A stretch of 64,000 nt of DNA from Pseudomonas sp. AB6 (lineage in GTDB: Bacteria; Pseudomonadota; Gammaproteobacteria; Pseudomonadales; Pseudomonadaceae). Position 1 is the first letter of the stretch. Every line of letters starts with the position of its first letter. A model generated the notes under the pieces. That model was not told the DNA's origin. It saw only the letters and a program-made list of their open reading frames with translations, and made no database searches. The stretch is from the NCBI RefSeq assembly GCF_034314105.1, contig NZ_JAVIWJ010000001.1, positions 4,386,001 to 4,450,000 of the forward strand, read 5' to 3'. Positions 17,690-27,622 of the stretch are shown piece after piece. A program made the translations under genes and the position numbers.

Positions 17690-18361
17690 TTAGCGCTTAA
17701 GGGTTTTCACACCTTCCGCCGTACCCAAAAACAGCAAGTCAGCCGGACGCGCCGCGAACAAGCCATTGGTCACAACGCCAACGATGGCGTTGATCTGGGT
17801 TTCCAGCGTCACCGGATCGGTGATGTTCATGTTGAACACGTCGAGAATGATATTGCCGTTATCGGTCAGCACGCCTTCGCGGTACACCGGATCGCCGCCC
17901 AGCTTCACCAACTGACGGGCTACGTGGCTGCGCGCCATCGGAATTACTTCAACGGGCAGTGGAAACTCGCCCAACACCGACACCAACTTGCTGCCGTCGG
18001 CAATGCAAATGAATGTCTGAGCCACGGCTGCGACGATTTTTTCACGGGTCAATGCAGCACCGCCGCCTTTGATCAGGTGCAAGCCTGCGTCGGCTTCATC
18101 AGCGCCATCGACATAAAATTCCAGATCGCTGACGGTATTCAATTCGTAGACCGGAATGCCGTGGCCCTTGAGCCGTGCCGCAGTGGCCTCGGAACTGGCG
18201 ACCGCGCCGTCGAATGCGCCTTTGTGCTTGGCCAACGCATCGATAAAACAATTGGCGGTGGAGCCAGTGCCTACGCCGACGACACTCTTGTCATCGAGTT
18301 TCGCAAGGATAAAATCGACGGCAGCTTGGGCCACGGCCTGTTTGAGTTGATCCTGGGTCAT
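17690..18361 (-). CDS. rpiA: Ribose-5-phosphate isomerase A
   Basis: 223 aa. Interconverts ribose 5-phosphate and ribulose 5-phosphate in the pentose phosphate pathway. Motifs: VGVGTGSTANCFIDAL (phosphate loop), DGADEADAGLHLIKGGGAALTREKIVA (catalytic Asp, Glu and Lys) and VEVIPMA. Length is standard. Divergent from ilvA with a family A repeat between them, the same arrangement as in other pseudomonads. Confidence 0.97.
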   Translation of the reverse strand: MTQDQLKQAVAQAAVDFILAKLDDKSVVGVGTGSTANCFIDALAKHKGAFDGAVASSEATAARLKGHGIPVYELNTVSDLEFYVDGADEADAGLHLIKGGGAALTREKIVAAVAQTFICIADGSKLVSVLGEFPLPVEVIPMARSHVARQLVKLGGDPVYREGVLTDNGNIILDVFNMNITDPVTLETQINAIVGVVTNGLFAARPADLLFLGTAEGVKTLKR

Positions 18362-18385
18362 GCTGGCTCCTAATAAAAATAGTAT

Positions 18386-18465
18386 CTACAGGAGCCAACT
18401 TGTTGGCGAAGCGCCCGTGCGGTGTGTTTGAGACACAGCTTCACCAACGAGTTGGCTCTTATAGG
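18386..18465. repeat. Extragenic inverted repeat, family A copy 3
   Basis: CTACAGGAGCCAACTTGTTG on the left and GTTGGCTCTTATAGG on the right, spanning the rpiA-ilvA divergent region close to the rpiA start. The spacer contains GAGACACAGC. Confidence 0.8.
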
Positions 18466-18589
18466 AATGTGTTTGCAGCGAGCAAAGGTATGCAAAAGGG
18501 CGCGCATTATAGCGATAACCCGCCTAAAAACCGCGTCATTCTGGGTTAGACTTCGGGCCTTGCCCCTATTTGCCAGCGATACTTTCCCG

Positions 18590-20104
<1,515 letters not shown>

Positions 20105-20168
20105 CCCGCTGAGGAGCACTGCTGCGCTGCTACCCTGACTAATAAGCTCTGACAGGAATTTACCAAAA

Positions 20169-20597
20169 ATGGAATATTTCACCGCCATCAAAATCGTCCA
20201 CGTTGTCGCCACCGTGCTGCTTCTACTCAGCGCATTGGCGCTTGTGGTCTGGGTCATTCGCAGCCGCCGTGCTGGCGACTTGACCGCCCAGCGCCGCACC
20301 TTGCAGCGACCATGGCTGTTCGCCTGGATCTTAATGGGCTTGTGCTTGTTGACCTTGCCGGTCAGCGGCTGGTGGCTGATGCATTACGCAGGTTGGCCAT
20401 TAGGTCAGACCTGGTTATTGGCTGCGAGCGTGCTTTACACCTTCGGTACCCTGAGCTGGGCGTGGCTGTTGGTGCGCCTCAACCGCCTGCGCGTCCCCTC
20501 CGTCATCGGTCACCCCAAATTCACCTTGGCCCTCGCCCTGTTCTGCGGCGTGTGTTTTATCGCCATCGCGGGGTTGATGGGGGCTAAGCCGGTTTAA
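20169..20597 (+). CDS. DUF2269-like integral membrane protein
   Basis: 142 aa with four membrane segments (about 7-29, 47-66, 78-98, 118-138). The opening MEYFTAIKIVHVVATVLLL and WWLMHYAGWPLGQTWLL match the DUF2269 family of unknown function; the His in the first helix and MHYAGW are conserved there. It lies 64 bases after ilvA on the same strand. Confidence 0.75.
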   Translation: MEYFTAIKIVHVVATVLLLLSALALVVWVIRSRRAGDLTAQRRTLQRPWLFAWILMGLCLLTLPVSGWWLMHYAGWPLGQTWLLAASVLYTFGTLSWAWLLVRLNRLRVPSVIGHPKFTLALALFCGVCFIAIAGLMGAKPV

Positions 20598-20670
20598 ACC
20601 CAAGCGTTATGTCCGGAGTACCGAGACTCCCTCTTCGCAACTTATTCGCGGAGGAACCATTCGAAACGGC

Positions 20671-21327
20671 TTAATTCCTCAGCGTGATTACCGGCCAGCC
20701 ACGCCGCTCGGCTTCAGCGCGCAACGTTGGATCTGGGTCGACAGCTATTGGGTTGGCTACTTGCTCCAGTAAGGGCAGGTCGTTCATTGAGTCGCTGTAG
20801 AAGTAGCTGTCGTCGAGATTGAATCCGGTCTCCTCTAGCCAGCGATTAAGTCGCGTCACTTTCCCTTCGCGGAAGCACGGGACGTCGGTTGTTCGCCCGC
20901 TGTAGCGACCATCAACGATTTCGCACTCGGTGGCCAGCAAGGTATCAACACCAAACCGCGCAACGATTGGCGCGGTCACAAAGCGGTTGGTGGCGGTGAT
21001 CACCAGCAGTTTGTCACCCGCTTTACGGTGCTTAGCCACCAGCGCTTCGGCTTTGGGCAAAATAATCGGCTCGATGCAGTCGCGCATGAACTCACGGTGC
21101 CATATGTCCAACTGGGCCATGTCGGTGCGACCGAGGATTTCCAGGCTGAAGTTCAGATAGTCCGTCAGGTTGAGGGTTCCCGCCAGGTAATCCTGGTAAA
21201 ACGCGTCGTTGCGCGTTTTGTAGGCGATGGCGTCGAGAATGCCGCGTTCGCAGAGATAATCTCCCCAAGCGTGATCGCTATCGCCACCTAGAAGTGTGTT
21301 GTCAAGGTCGAATAAGGCCAGGCGCAT
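20671..21327 (-). CDS. HAD-IB phosphatase, probable histidinol-phosphatase (PA0335 type)
   Basis: 218 aa from the ATG at 21327 (MRLALFDLDNTLLGG). HAD motifs: I DLDNTL with nucleophile and acid Asp, II VITATN, III Lys region REGKVTRL, IV YSDSMNDLPLL. Cap insertion between motifs I and II makes it subclass I, SerB-like. The orthologue adjacent to rppH in P. aeruginosa (PA0335) has been reported as the missing histidinol-phosphate phosphatase of histidine synthesis. Synteny supports the same role here, but SerB-like phosphoserine activity cannot be excluded from sequence. Confidence 0.82.
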   Translation of the reverse strand: MRLALFDLDNTLLGGDSDHAWGDYLCERGILDAIAYKTRNDAFYQDYLAGTLNLTDYLNFSLEILGRTDMAQLDIWHREFMRDCIEPIILPKAEALVAKHRKAGDKLLVITATNRFVTAPIVARFGVDTLLATECEIVDGRYSGRTTDVPCFREGKVTRLNRWLEETGFNLDDSYFYSDSMNDLPLLEQVANPIAVDPDPTLRAEAERRGWPVITLRN

Positions 21328-21469
21328 GAAGTTACTCACTGAATTACCACGGAAAAGGCCGTCAGAATACGAGCTTTTCACAAGAGTTCACATAAGCTGC
21401 GAAGCCTCGTTGCTGCTTTCAACAGCTTTGTGGAACAATGCGACGACATGCGTTTACGAGGCCGCTGCC

Positions 21470-21949
21470 GTGATCGACCCCGATGGTTTCCGTCCTAATG
21501 TCGGGATTATTCTGACAAATGATGCTGGTCAGGTCTTATGGGCTCGGCGAATCAACCAAGATGCCTGGCAGTTTCCGCAGGGTGGAATCAACCCGCTCGA
21601 GACGCCAGAAGACGCTTTGTATCGCGAATTGAATGAAGAAGTCGGGCTGGAACGGCAGGATGTTGAAATTCTCGCCTGCACCCGTGGCTGGTTGCGTTAT
21701 CGTTTGCCGCAGCGTTTGGTCAGAACGCACAGCCAACCGCTGTGCATCGGCCAGAAGCAAAAGTGGTTTCTTCTGCGCCTGATCTCAAACGAGCAGCGGG
21801 TAAGGATGGATTTGACCGGTAAACCGGAGTTTGATGGCTGGCGTTGGGTCAGTTATTGGTATCCGTTGGGCCAGGTAGTGACATTCAAGCGCGAGGTTTA
21901 CAGACGCGCCCTTAAAGAACTTGCACCGCGCCTGTTGGCGCGCGACTGA
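21470..21949 (+). CDS. rppH: RNA pyrophosphohydrolase
   Basis: 159 aa from the GTG at 21470 (IDPDGFRPNVGIIL follows), the usual Pseudomonas start and length; longer in-frame starts overlap the divergent HAD gene. The Nudix box runs from residue 38 (GGINPLETPEDALYRELNEE, then VGL), preceded by WQFPQGG. The enzyme removes pyrophosphate from the 5' end of mRNA and triggers RNase E decay. Followed 22 bases later by ptsP, a conserved pair. Confidence 0.96.
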   Translation: MIDPDGFRPNVGIILTNDAGQVLWARRINQDAWQFPQGGINPLETPEDALYRELNEEVGLERQDVEILACTRGWLRYRLPQRLVRTHSQPLCIGQKQKWFLLRLISNEQRVRMDLTGKPEFDGWRWVSYWYPLGQVVTFKREVYRRALKELAPRLLARD

Positions 21950-21971
21950 CCACGGAGTTCGACCCCCAGCC

Positions 21972-24251
21972 ATGCTCAATACGCTGCGCAAGATCGTCCA
22001 GGAAGTTAACTCCGCCAAGGATCTCAAGGCGGCGTTGGGGATTATTGTGTTACGCGTCAGAGAGGCCATGGGCAGCCAGGTCTGCTCGGTCTATTTGCTC
22101 GACACCGAATCCAACCGCTTTGTATTAATGGCCACCGAGGGCCTGAACAAGCGATCCATTGGTAAGGTCAGCATGGCGCCGAACGAAGGTTTGGTCGGTC
22201 TCGTGGGTACCCGCGAAGAGCCGCTGAATCTGGAAAACGCTGTTGACCACCCACGTTATCGCTACTTTGCCGAGACTGGTGAAGAGCGCTACGCCTCGTT
22301 CCTTGGCGCACCGATTATCCACCACCGTCGCGTGGTCGGGGTGTTGGTGATCCAGCAAAAGGAGCGGCGCCAGTTCGACGAGGGCGAAGAAGCCTTTCTC
22401 GTGACCATGAGCGCTCAGTTGGCTGGCGTTATCGCCCACGCCGAAGCCACTGGTTCGATTCGTGGCTTGGGTCGTCAAGGCAAAGGCATTCAAGAAGCCA
22501 AGTTTGTTGGCGTGCCGGGCTCGCCAGGCGCGGCTGTCGGTACAGCTGTGGTGATGTTGCCCCCGGCTGATTTGGAAGTGGTGCCCGACAAGAACGTCAG
22601 CGACATTAAAGCTGAATTGGCGTTGTTCCAAAATGCACTGGAAGGCGTACGCGGCGATATGCGTTCGCTCTCGGCCAAACTCGCCACGCAGCTGCGACCT
22701 GAAGAGCGTGCATTATTTGATGTTTACCTGATGATGCTCGACGACGCTTCTCTGGGCAGTGAAGTGACCGACGTGATCAAGACCGGCCAATGGGCCCAAG
22801 GTGCACTGCGCCAGGTAGTCAACGAGCACGTCAAACGTTTTGAATTGATGGACGACGCTTATCTGCGTGAGCGCGCCTCCGACGTCAAGGATTTGGGTCG
22901 TCGGCTGTTGGCTTATCTGCAGGAAGCACGTCAGCAAACCTTGGTTTATCCCGACAACACCATTCTGGTCAGCGAAGAACTGTCACCGGCGATGCTCGGT
23001 GAGGTGCCCGAAGGCAAGTTGGTCGGCCTGATCTCGGTGCTCGGTTCCGGCAACTCCCACGTCGCGATTTTGGCGCGGGCCATGGGTATTCCCACGGTCA
23101 TGGGCGTGGTGGATCTGCCTTATTCCAAAGTCGATGGCATCCAGCTGATTGTCGATGGCTATCACGGTGAGGTTTACACCAACCCCAGCGATATTTTGCG
23201 CAAGCAATACGCTGAAGTGGTCGAAGAAGAGCGCCAGCTGTCCTTAGGTCTGGACTCCTTGCGTGAATTGCCGTGCGTGACGCTGGACGGGCATCGCATG
23301 CCACTTTGGGTCAACACCGGCCTGCTGGCAGACGTCGCGCGCGCGCAACAGCGCGGAGCCGAAGGTGTAGGTCTTTACCGCACTGAAGTGCCGTTCATGA
23401 TCAATCAGCGTTTTCCGAGCGAAAAAGAACAACTCGCGATTTATCGCGAACAATTGGCGGCTTTCCACCCATTGCCAGTGACCATGCGCAGCCTGGACAT
23501 CGGTGGCGATAAATCGCTGTCGTACTTTCCGATTAAAGAAGACAACCCGTTCCTGGGCTGGCGCGGTATCCGCGTCACCCTCGATCACCCGGAAATTTTC
23601 CTGGTGCAGACCCGCGCCATGCTCAAGGCCAGTGAGGGCTTGAACAACCTGCGGATTTTGCTGCCAATGATTTCCAGCACCCACGAAGTGGAAGAAGCGT
23701 TACACCTGATCCACCGAGCCTGGGGCGAAGTACGCGACGAAGGGTTCGACGTGCCGATGCCGCCAATTGGTGTGATGGTTGAAGTCCCGGCAGCGGTGTA
23801 CCAAACCCGTGAATTGGCGCGTCAGGTGGACTTCCTTTCGGTGGGTTCCAACGACTTGACCCAATACTTATTGGCGGTAGATCGCAACAACCCACGGGTT
23901 GCCGATCTGTATGACTACCTGCACCCGGCAGTGCTGATGGCGTTGCAGCATGTGGTGCACGATGCCCATTTGGAAGGTAAACCAGTGAGCATTTGCGGTG
24001 AGATGGCCGGCGACCCCGCGGCAGCGGTGCTATTGATGGCAATGGGTTATGACAGTTTGTCGATGAATGCCACCAACTTGCCGAAAGTGAAGTGGATGTT
24101 GCGTCAGATCCACCTGAGCAAGGCCAAGGAGTTACTGGCGCAATTGATGACCAACGACAATCCGCAAGTCATCCGCAGCTCGTTGCAGTTGGCCCTGCGT
24201 AATCTTGGCCTGGCCCGGATGATTAATCCGGCGTCGGTTAAAGGGCATTGA
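21972..24251 (+). CDS. ptsP: Phosphoenolpyruvate-protein phosphotransferase of the nitrogen PTS (EI-Ntr)
   Basis: 759 aa from the ATG at 21972 (MLNTLRKIVQEVNSAKDL). Order: GAF sensory domain (about 17-155), a linker (FVGVPGSPGAAVGTAVV), the swivelling phosphohistidine domain with GSGNSHVAILARAMGIPT (active His about 363), and the C-terminal PEP-binding barrel with GVGLYRTEVPFM, SLDIGGDKSLSYFP, SVGSNDLTQYLLAVDRNN and the Cys in SICGEMAG. It phosphorylates NPr (PtsO), which passes phosphate to PtsN, linking nitrogen/carbon state to transport and virulence traits. GAF senses glutamine/2-oxoglutarate in relatives. Confidence 0.97.
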   Translation: MLNTLRKIVQEVNSAKDLKAALGIIVLRVREAMGSQVCSVYLLDTESNRFVLMATEGLNKRSIGKVSMAPNEGLVGLVGTREEPLNLENAVDHPRYRYFAETGEERYASFLGAPIIHHRRVVGVLVIQQKERRQFDEGEEAFLVTMSAQLAGVIAHAEATGSIRGLGRQGKGIQEAKFVGVPGSPGAAVGTAVVMLPPADLEVVPDKNVSDIKAELALFQNALEGVRGDMRSLSAKLATQLRPEERALFDVYLMMLDDASLGSEVTDVIKTGQWAQGALRQVVNEHVKRFELMDDAYLRERASDVKDLGRRLLAYLQEARQQTLVYPDNTILVSEELSPAMLGEVPEGKLVGLISVLGSGNSHVAILARAMGIPTVMGVVDLPYSKVDGIQLIVDGYHGEVYTNPSDILRKQYAEVVEEERQLSLGLDSLRELPCVTLDGHRMPLWVNTGLLADVARAQQRGAEGVGLYRTEVPFMINQRFPSEKEQLAIYREQLAAFHPLPVTMRSLDIGGDKSLSYFPIKEDNPFLGWRGIRVTLDHPEIFLVQTRAMLKASEGLNNLRILLPMISSTHEVEEALHLIHRAWGEVRDEGFDVPMPPIGVMVEVPAAVYQTRELARQVDFLSVGSNDLTQYLLAVDRNNPRVADLYDYLHPAVLMALQHVVHDAHLEGKPVSICGEMAGDPAAAVLLMAMGYDSLSMNATNLPKVKWMLRQIHLSKAKELLAQLMTNDNPQVIRSSLQLALRNLGLARMINPASVKGH

Positions 24252-24281
24252 TCACGCAGCACGGCACCACAGGGATTTAGG

Positions 24282-25028
24282 TCAAACAATCAACTCAACC
24301 GTCCCTAAATGCCCGCCATACGGCCCGAAGCTGTGTTCAGCGAAGTGACGACTGCCGTCGGCATTAACGATCAATGCGCTGCTGGCGCGCGTGCCGTAGT
24401 TCGGGCTGGAAATAAACACGCTGGATAACAGGCTTTCCGTAACCCGTCCTACCCCGGTGTCAGGTAGACCAGCCTCGGGTGCAATGTCAGGATCGCGCAG
24501 TAACCCCAATAGCGCCGAGACTTGCGGATCGTCTAATTCAGCGAGCAGCGCCGCTTTGGCTTTCAACAGCTTTGGCCATGGAGTGTCCAGTCCGGCGTTT
24601 GATAGGCCGTAAACACCGGCCTTGAGTAGCTGCGGCTGCGCACTGACCGCACTCAGGAAAAACAAAGAATCCGCCGTGCCCAGCAACAAATTGAAACCCC
24701 CATATTCGCCTGCACATGCCACCACTTCGGCCAGATAATCCTCAATGGGCTGCTCACCGGTCAGAAACCGCGCAACCAGTTCGCCGCGAGAGCGTCGTCC
24801 CGGCGGGTGATTCGGATCGCGAATGTTAGTCAGCGCTGCAAATCGACCGTGGTTTCCGATACCGAGCCACGTCCCACCAGCTTCCAGATCCCGGCCCGCA
24901 TACACGCCGGGCGCATCGTGCCATTCAGTCATTGGCTGGGTCGGGCGCGCGTAAAATTCATCGCGGTTGGCAGCGACGATCAGCGGTTGCCGGTGAGTGG
25001 GGCGCCAAGCGAAGACGATCAGGCACAT
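24282..25028 (-). CDS. NRDE/TANGO2-family protein
   Basis: 248 aa from the ATG at 25028, which is preceded by AGGAGGTTCG. Starts MCLIVFAW: after Met removal Cys2 would be exposed as an Ntn-type nucleophile. The family-defining VAANRDEFYARPT is at about 20-32 and GGTWLGIGNHGRFAALTN follows. TANGO2 relatives are linked to haem trafficking and acyl-CoA metabolism in eukaryotes; the bacterial role is not established. Convergent with ptsP, divergent from lgt. Confidence 0.88.
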   Translation of the reverse strand: MCLIVFAWRPTHRQPLIVAANRDEFYARPTQPMTEWHDAPGVYAGRDLEAGGTWLGIGNHGRFAALTNIRDPNHPPGRRSRGELVARFLTGEQPIEDYLAEVVACAGEYGGFNLLLGTADSLFFLSAVSAQPQLLKAGVYGLSNAGLDTPWPKLLKAKAALLAELDDPQVSALLGLLRDPDIAPEAGLPDTGVGRVTESLLSSVFISSPNYGTRASSALIVNADGSRHFAEHSFGPYGGHLGTVELIV

Positions 25029-25181
25029 GCGAACCTCCTTTTTCACCACTGTACCGCAGATCGATCCGACACCCATCCGCTCACACGGGTAGAGCTAAAG
25101 GGTGTGCTTCCGTTACCATGACCGATTGAAAATCGCAGACGGCTGACCGCTGCTGCCAAAGCGTTTATTTGAGGAGTCGCA

Positions 25182-25994
25182 ATGCTGCCTTACCCGCAGA
25201 TTGATCCAGTTGCATTGGCCATTGGCCCGCTGCAGATTCATTGGTATGGCTTGATGTACCTGGTCGGCATTGGTGGTGCATGGTTACTCGCGTCACGTCG
25301 TATGAACCGTTTCGACCCGACCTGGACCAAAGAAAAGCTCTCCGACCTGATCTTTTGGCTAGCCATGGGGGTTATCGTCGGTGGGCGACTGGGCTATGTG
25401 CTGTTCTATGACCTGAGTGCCTACATCGCCAATCCGCTGTTGATTTTCGAAGTTTGGAAAGGCGGTATGGCGTTCCACGGCGGCTTTATCGGCGTGATGA
25501 TTGCCGCCTGGTGGTTCGGCAGGCGCAACGGCAAGTCGTTCTTCCAATTGATGGACTATGTTGCGCCGATGGTCCCGATTGGTTTGGGCGCCGGGCGTAT
25601 CGGCAACTTCATCAATGCCGAATTGTGGGGCAAACCGACGGACCTGCCGTGGGCCATGATTTTCCCGCCGTTCAGCGATCCGGCGCAGTTGCCGCGTCAT
25701 CCGTCGCAGCTTTATCAATTCGCGCTGGAAGGCGTGGCACTGTTCGTCATCCTCTGGCTGTTCTCGCGCAAACCCCGTCCGACCATGGCGGTTTCCGGGA
25801 TGTTCGCGTTGTTCTATGGGATCTTCCGCTTTGTCGTCGAATTCGTCCGCGTGCCTGATGCGCAGCTGGGCTATTTGGCTTGGGGCTGGGTCACTATGGG
25901 TCAGATTCTGAGCCTGCCAATGATCATTGGCGGTCTGGTGCTGATCTGGCTGGCGTATCACCGCGCATCTGCCACCAAAAGCGCGACGGTTTAA
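25182..25994 (+). CDS. lgt: Prolipoprotein diacylglyceryl transferase
   Basis: 270-aa, seven-helix inner-membrane enzyme that attaches diacylglycerol to the lipobox Cys of prolipoproteins. Hallmarks: GGMAFHGGFIGVM (essential His), the signature GAGRIGNFINAELWGKPTDLPW, HPSQLYQFALEG, and FVEFVRVPDAQLGYL. GAGGAGTCGCA precedes the ATG. Probably co-transcribed with thyA 53 bases downstream. Confidence 0.97.
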   Translation: MLPYPQIDPVALAIGPLQIHWYGLMYLVGIGGAWLLASRRMNRFDPTWTKEKLSDLIFWLAMGVIVGGRLGYVLFYDLSAYIANPLLIFEVWKGGMAFHGGFIGVMIAAWWFGRRNGKSFFQLMDYVAPMVPIGLGAGRIGNFINAELWGKPTDLPWAMIFPPFSDPAQLPRHPSQLYQFALEGVALFVILWLFSRKPRPTMAVSGMFALFYGIFRFVVEFVRVPDAQLGYLAWGWVTMGQILSLPMIIGGLVLIWLAYHRASATKSATV

Positions 25995-26047
25995 CACTGA
26001 AATGCCGGGCGTTTACGTCCGGCGGGTTCATTGATGCAGGGTAATGT

Positions 26048-27019
26048 ATGAAGCAATATCTGGATCTGGTCGCTCATGTGATCCAAAACGGAACGCTGCA
26101 AGCGAACCGCACCGGGGTCAAAACCATTAGTTTTCCCGGCGCCATGCTGCGTTATGACCTGAAAGAGGGCTTCCCGGCGATTACCACCCGGCGCATGGCC
26201 TTTAAGTCGGCCATCGGCGAAATGGTCGGTTTCCTGCGTGGCGTGAGCAACGCCGCAGAGTTTCGAGAGTTGGGTTGCAAGGTCTGGGACCAAAACGCCA
26301 ACGAAAACGCGCAATGGTTGGACAACCCATTCCGCAAGGGCGAAGACGATTTAGGCGAAATTTACGGTGTGCAATGGCGCAAGTGGCCCGCGTATAAACG
26401 TATCGATTCTGGCAACGTCAAGGCTATCGAGCTGGCGATCAGTCATGGCTATCGGCAGATTGCTCAGTCCGAAGAATACGGTCAGGCCTATGTGGTGCTG
26501 TACAAGGCCATCGACCAGATTCGCCAGTGTGTAGACACCATCATGAAAGACCCAGGCAGCCGACGGATTCTGTTTCATGGCTGGAACTGCGCGCAATTGG
26601 ATGAAATGGCCTTACCGCCGTGTCATCTGCTTTACCAGTTCCACCCTAACCAGGAAACTCGCGAAATCTCCCTGACGCTGTATATCCGCTCCAACGATTT
26701 GGGGCTGGGAACGCCGTTCAACCTGACCGAAGGCGCGGCGTTGCTGTCGCTGATCGGACGCCTGACGGGCTACACCCCGCGTTGGTTCACGTATTTCATT
26801 GGTGATGCCCACGTCTATGAAAATCACCTGGACATGCTCAATGAACAGCTCAAGCGCGAGCCGTTCCCGGCGCCTCAGTTGGTGATCTCCGAGCGCGTGC
26901 CAGCGTTCGCCCAGACTGGCGTGTATCAACCAGAATGGTTGGAGCTGATCGAACCGGCTGATTTCTCGCTGGAAGGGTATCAACATCACCCAGCCATGAC
27001 GGCGCCGATGGCTGTTTGA
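26048..27019 (+). CDS. thyA: Thymidylate synthase
   Basis: 323 aa. Makes dTMP from dUMP using methylene-tetrahydrofolate. Catalytic Cys192 is in ALPPCHLLYQF; the phosphate-binding Arg pair is in PGSRRILFHGWN; RSNDLGLGTPFNLTEGA binds dUMP. About 60 residues longer than the E. coli enzyme because of an insertion around 115-155 (IDSGNVKAIELAISHGYRQI and onward), a form known from fluorescent pseudomonads. Start is the ATG at 26048 shortly after GCAGGGTA. Confidence 0.97.
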   Translation: MKQYLDLVAHVIQNGTLQANRTGVKTISFPGAMLRYDLKEGFPAITTRRMAFKSAIGEMVGFLRGVSNAAEFRELGCKVWDQNANENAQWLDNPFRKGEDDLGEIYGVQWRKWPAYKRIDSGNVKAIELAISHGYRQIAQSEEYGQAYVVLYKAIDQIRQCVDTIMKDPGSRRILFHGWNCAQLDEMALPPCHLLYQFHPNQETREISLTLYIRSNDLGLGTPFNLTEGAALLSLIGRLTGYTPRWFTYFIGDAHVYENHLDMLNEQLKREPFPAPQLVISERVPAFAQTGVYQPEWLELIEPADFSLEGYQHHPAMTAPMAV

Positions 27020-27040
27020 AAATGGGTGCCTGACACATCG

Positions 27041-27064
27041 CCTTCCCGAATGAATTCGGGAAGG
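27041..27064. repeat. Perfect palindrome after thyA (family B half-copy)
   Basis: CCTTCCCGAAT and ATTCGGGAAGG form eleven-base arms around GA. The preceding CCTGACACATCG matches the spacer of the longer copy at 37005. Lies between convergent thyA and cadR and may act as a terminator. Confidence 0.65.
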
Positions 27065-27094
27065 GCTTAGCGCGTTGTCGTAGACACGCCGCCA

Positions 27095-27541
27095 TCAATG
27101 CCCATGACTTCTCCCCACATGAGAATGCTCGCTCTCCACCGCTATCACCGCGCCACTCACTTCCAACTGCTGCAAAATCCCACAGTGTTTCAGCGTGCCG
27201 TCGGTGCAGCGTTGGCGCAGTTCCAGTAATTGCGTTTGCAGCGCTTGCAGGCTGGCGACCCGGGCGTTGACGTGTTGGATGTGTTCGTCGATCAATGCAT
27301 TGACGCTCTCGCATTGGTCTTGCGGGCTGTCACGCAAACTCAACAGGCTGCGGATTTCTTCGTGAGTCATGTCCAGGCTGCGGCAGTTGCGAATAAACGT
27401 CAGCCGCTCAACATGAGCCTGGGTGTACACCCGATAATTGCCGTCACTGCGCGCAGGCGGCGGCAGCAGGCTTTCGCGTTCGTAGTAGCGGATGGTTTCC
27501 ACTTGGCAATCGGTCAGTTTTGCCAGTTCGCCAATCTTCAT
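27095..27541 (-). CDS. cadR: Cd/Pb-responsive MerR-family regulator
   Basis: 148 aa. N-terminal winged HTH MKIGELAKLTDCQVETIRYYE, then ARSDGNYRVYTQAHVERL and a dimer coiled coil. Candidate metal ligands are Cys77 (DSPQDQC), Cys112 and Cys120 (RCTDGTLKHC), plus a His-rich tail SEHSHVGRSHGH as in P. putida CadR. The loop between the last two cysteines is one residue longer than the spacing I recall for P. putida CadR. It activates the divergent cadA by untwisting a 19-bp-spacer promoter when Cd, Pb or Zn binds. Confidence 0.93.
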   Translation of the reverse strand: MKIGELAKLTDCQVETIRYYERESLLPPPARSDGNYRVYTQAHVERLTFIRNCRSLDMTHEEIRSLLSLRDSPQDQCESVNALIDEHIQHVNARVASLQALQTQLLELRQRCTDGTLKHCGILQQLEVSGAVIAVESEHSHVGRSHGH

Positions 27542-27562
27542 GGATTTATCTCAAATAGTTGC

Positions 27563-27593
27563 TTGACCCTATAGTGGCTACAGGGTGTTCACT
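27563..27593 (+). promoter_or_regulatory. CadR operator / cadA promoter
   Basis: Dyad ACCCTATAG-TGG-CTACAGGGT (27566-27586, one mismatch) lies between a -35-like TTGACC (27563) and a -10-like TTCACT (27588), leaving a 19-bp spacer. That overlong spacer with a centred dyad is characteristic of MerR-family promoters. It sits between divergent cadR and cadA. Confidence 0.88.
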
Positions 27594-27622
27594 TGGCAAT
27601 AAGCGCCAACAAGGACACCCTT

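Noticed and set aside
17651..18373. 240-codon plus-strand open frame
   Set aside because: Covers rpiA in antisense; rpiA motifs are complete on the other strand.
18422..18589. 56-codon in-frame extension of ilvA
   Set aside because: Runs through a repeat and the divergent promoter, no conserved residues; ATG at 18590 gives the usual IlvA N-terminus.
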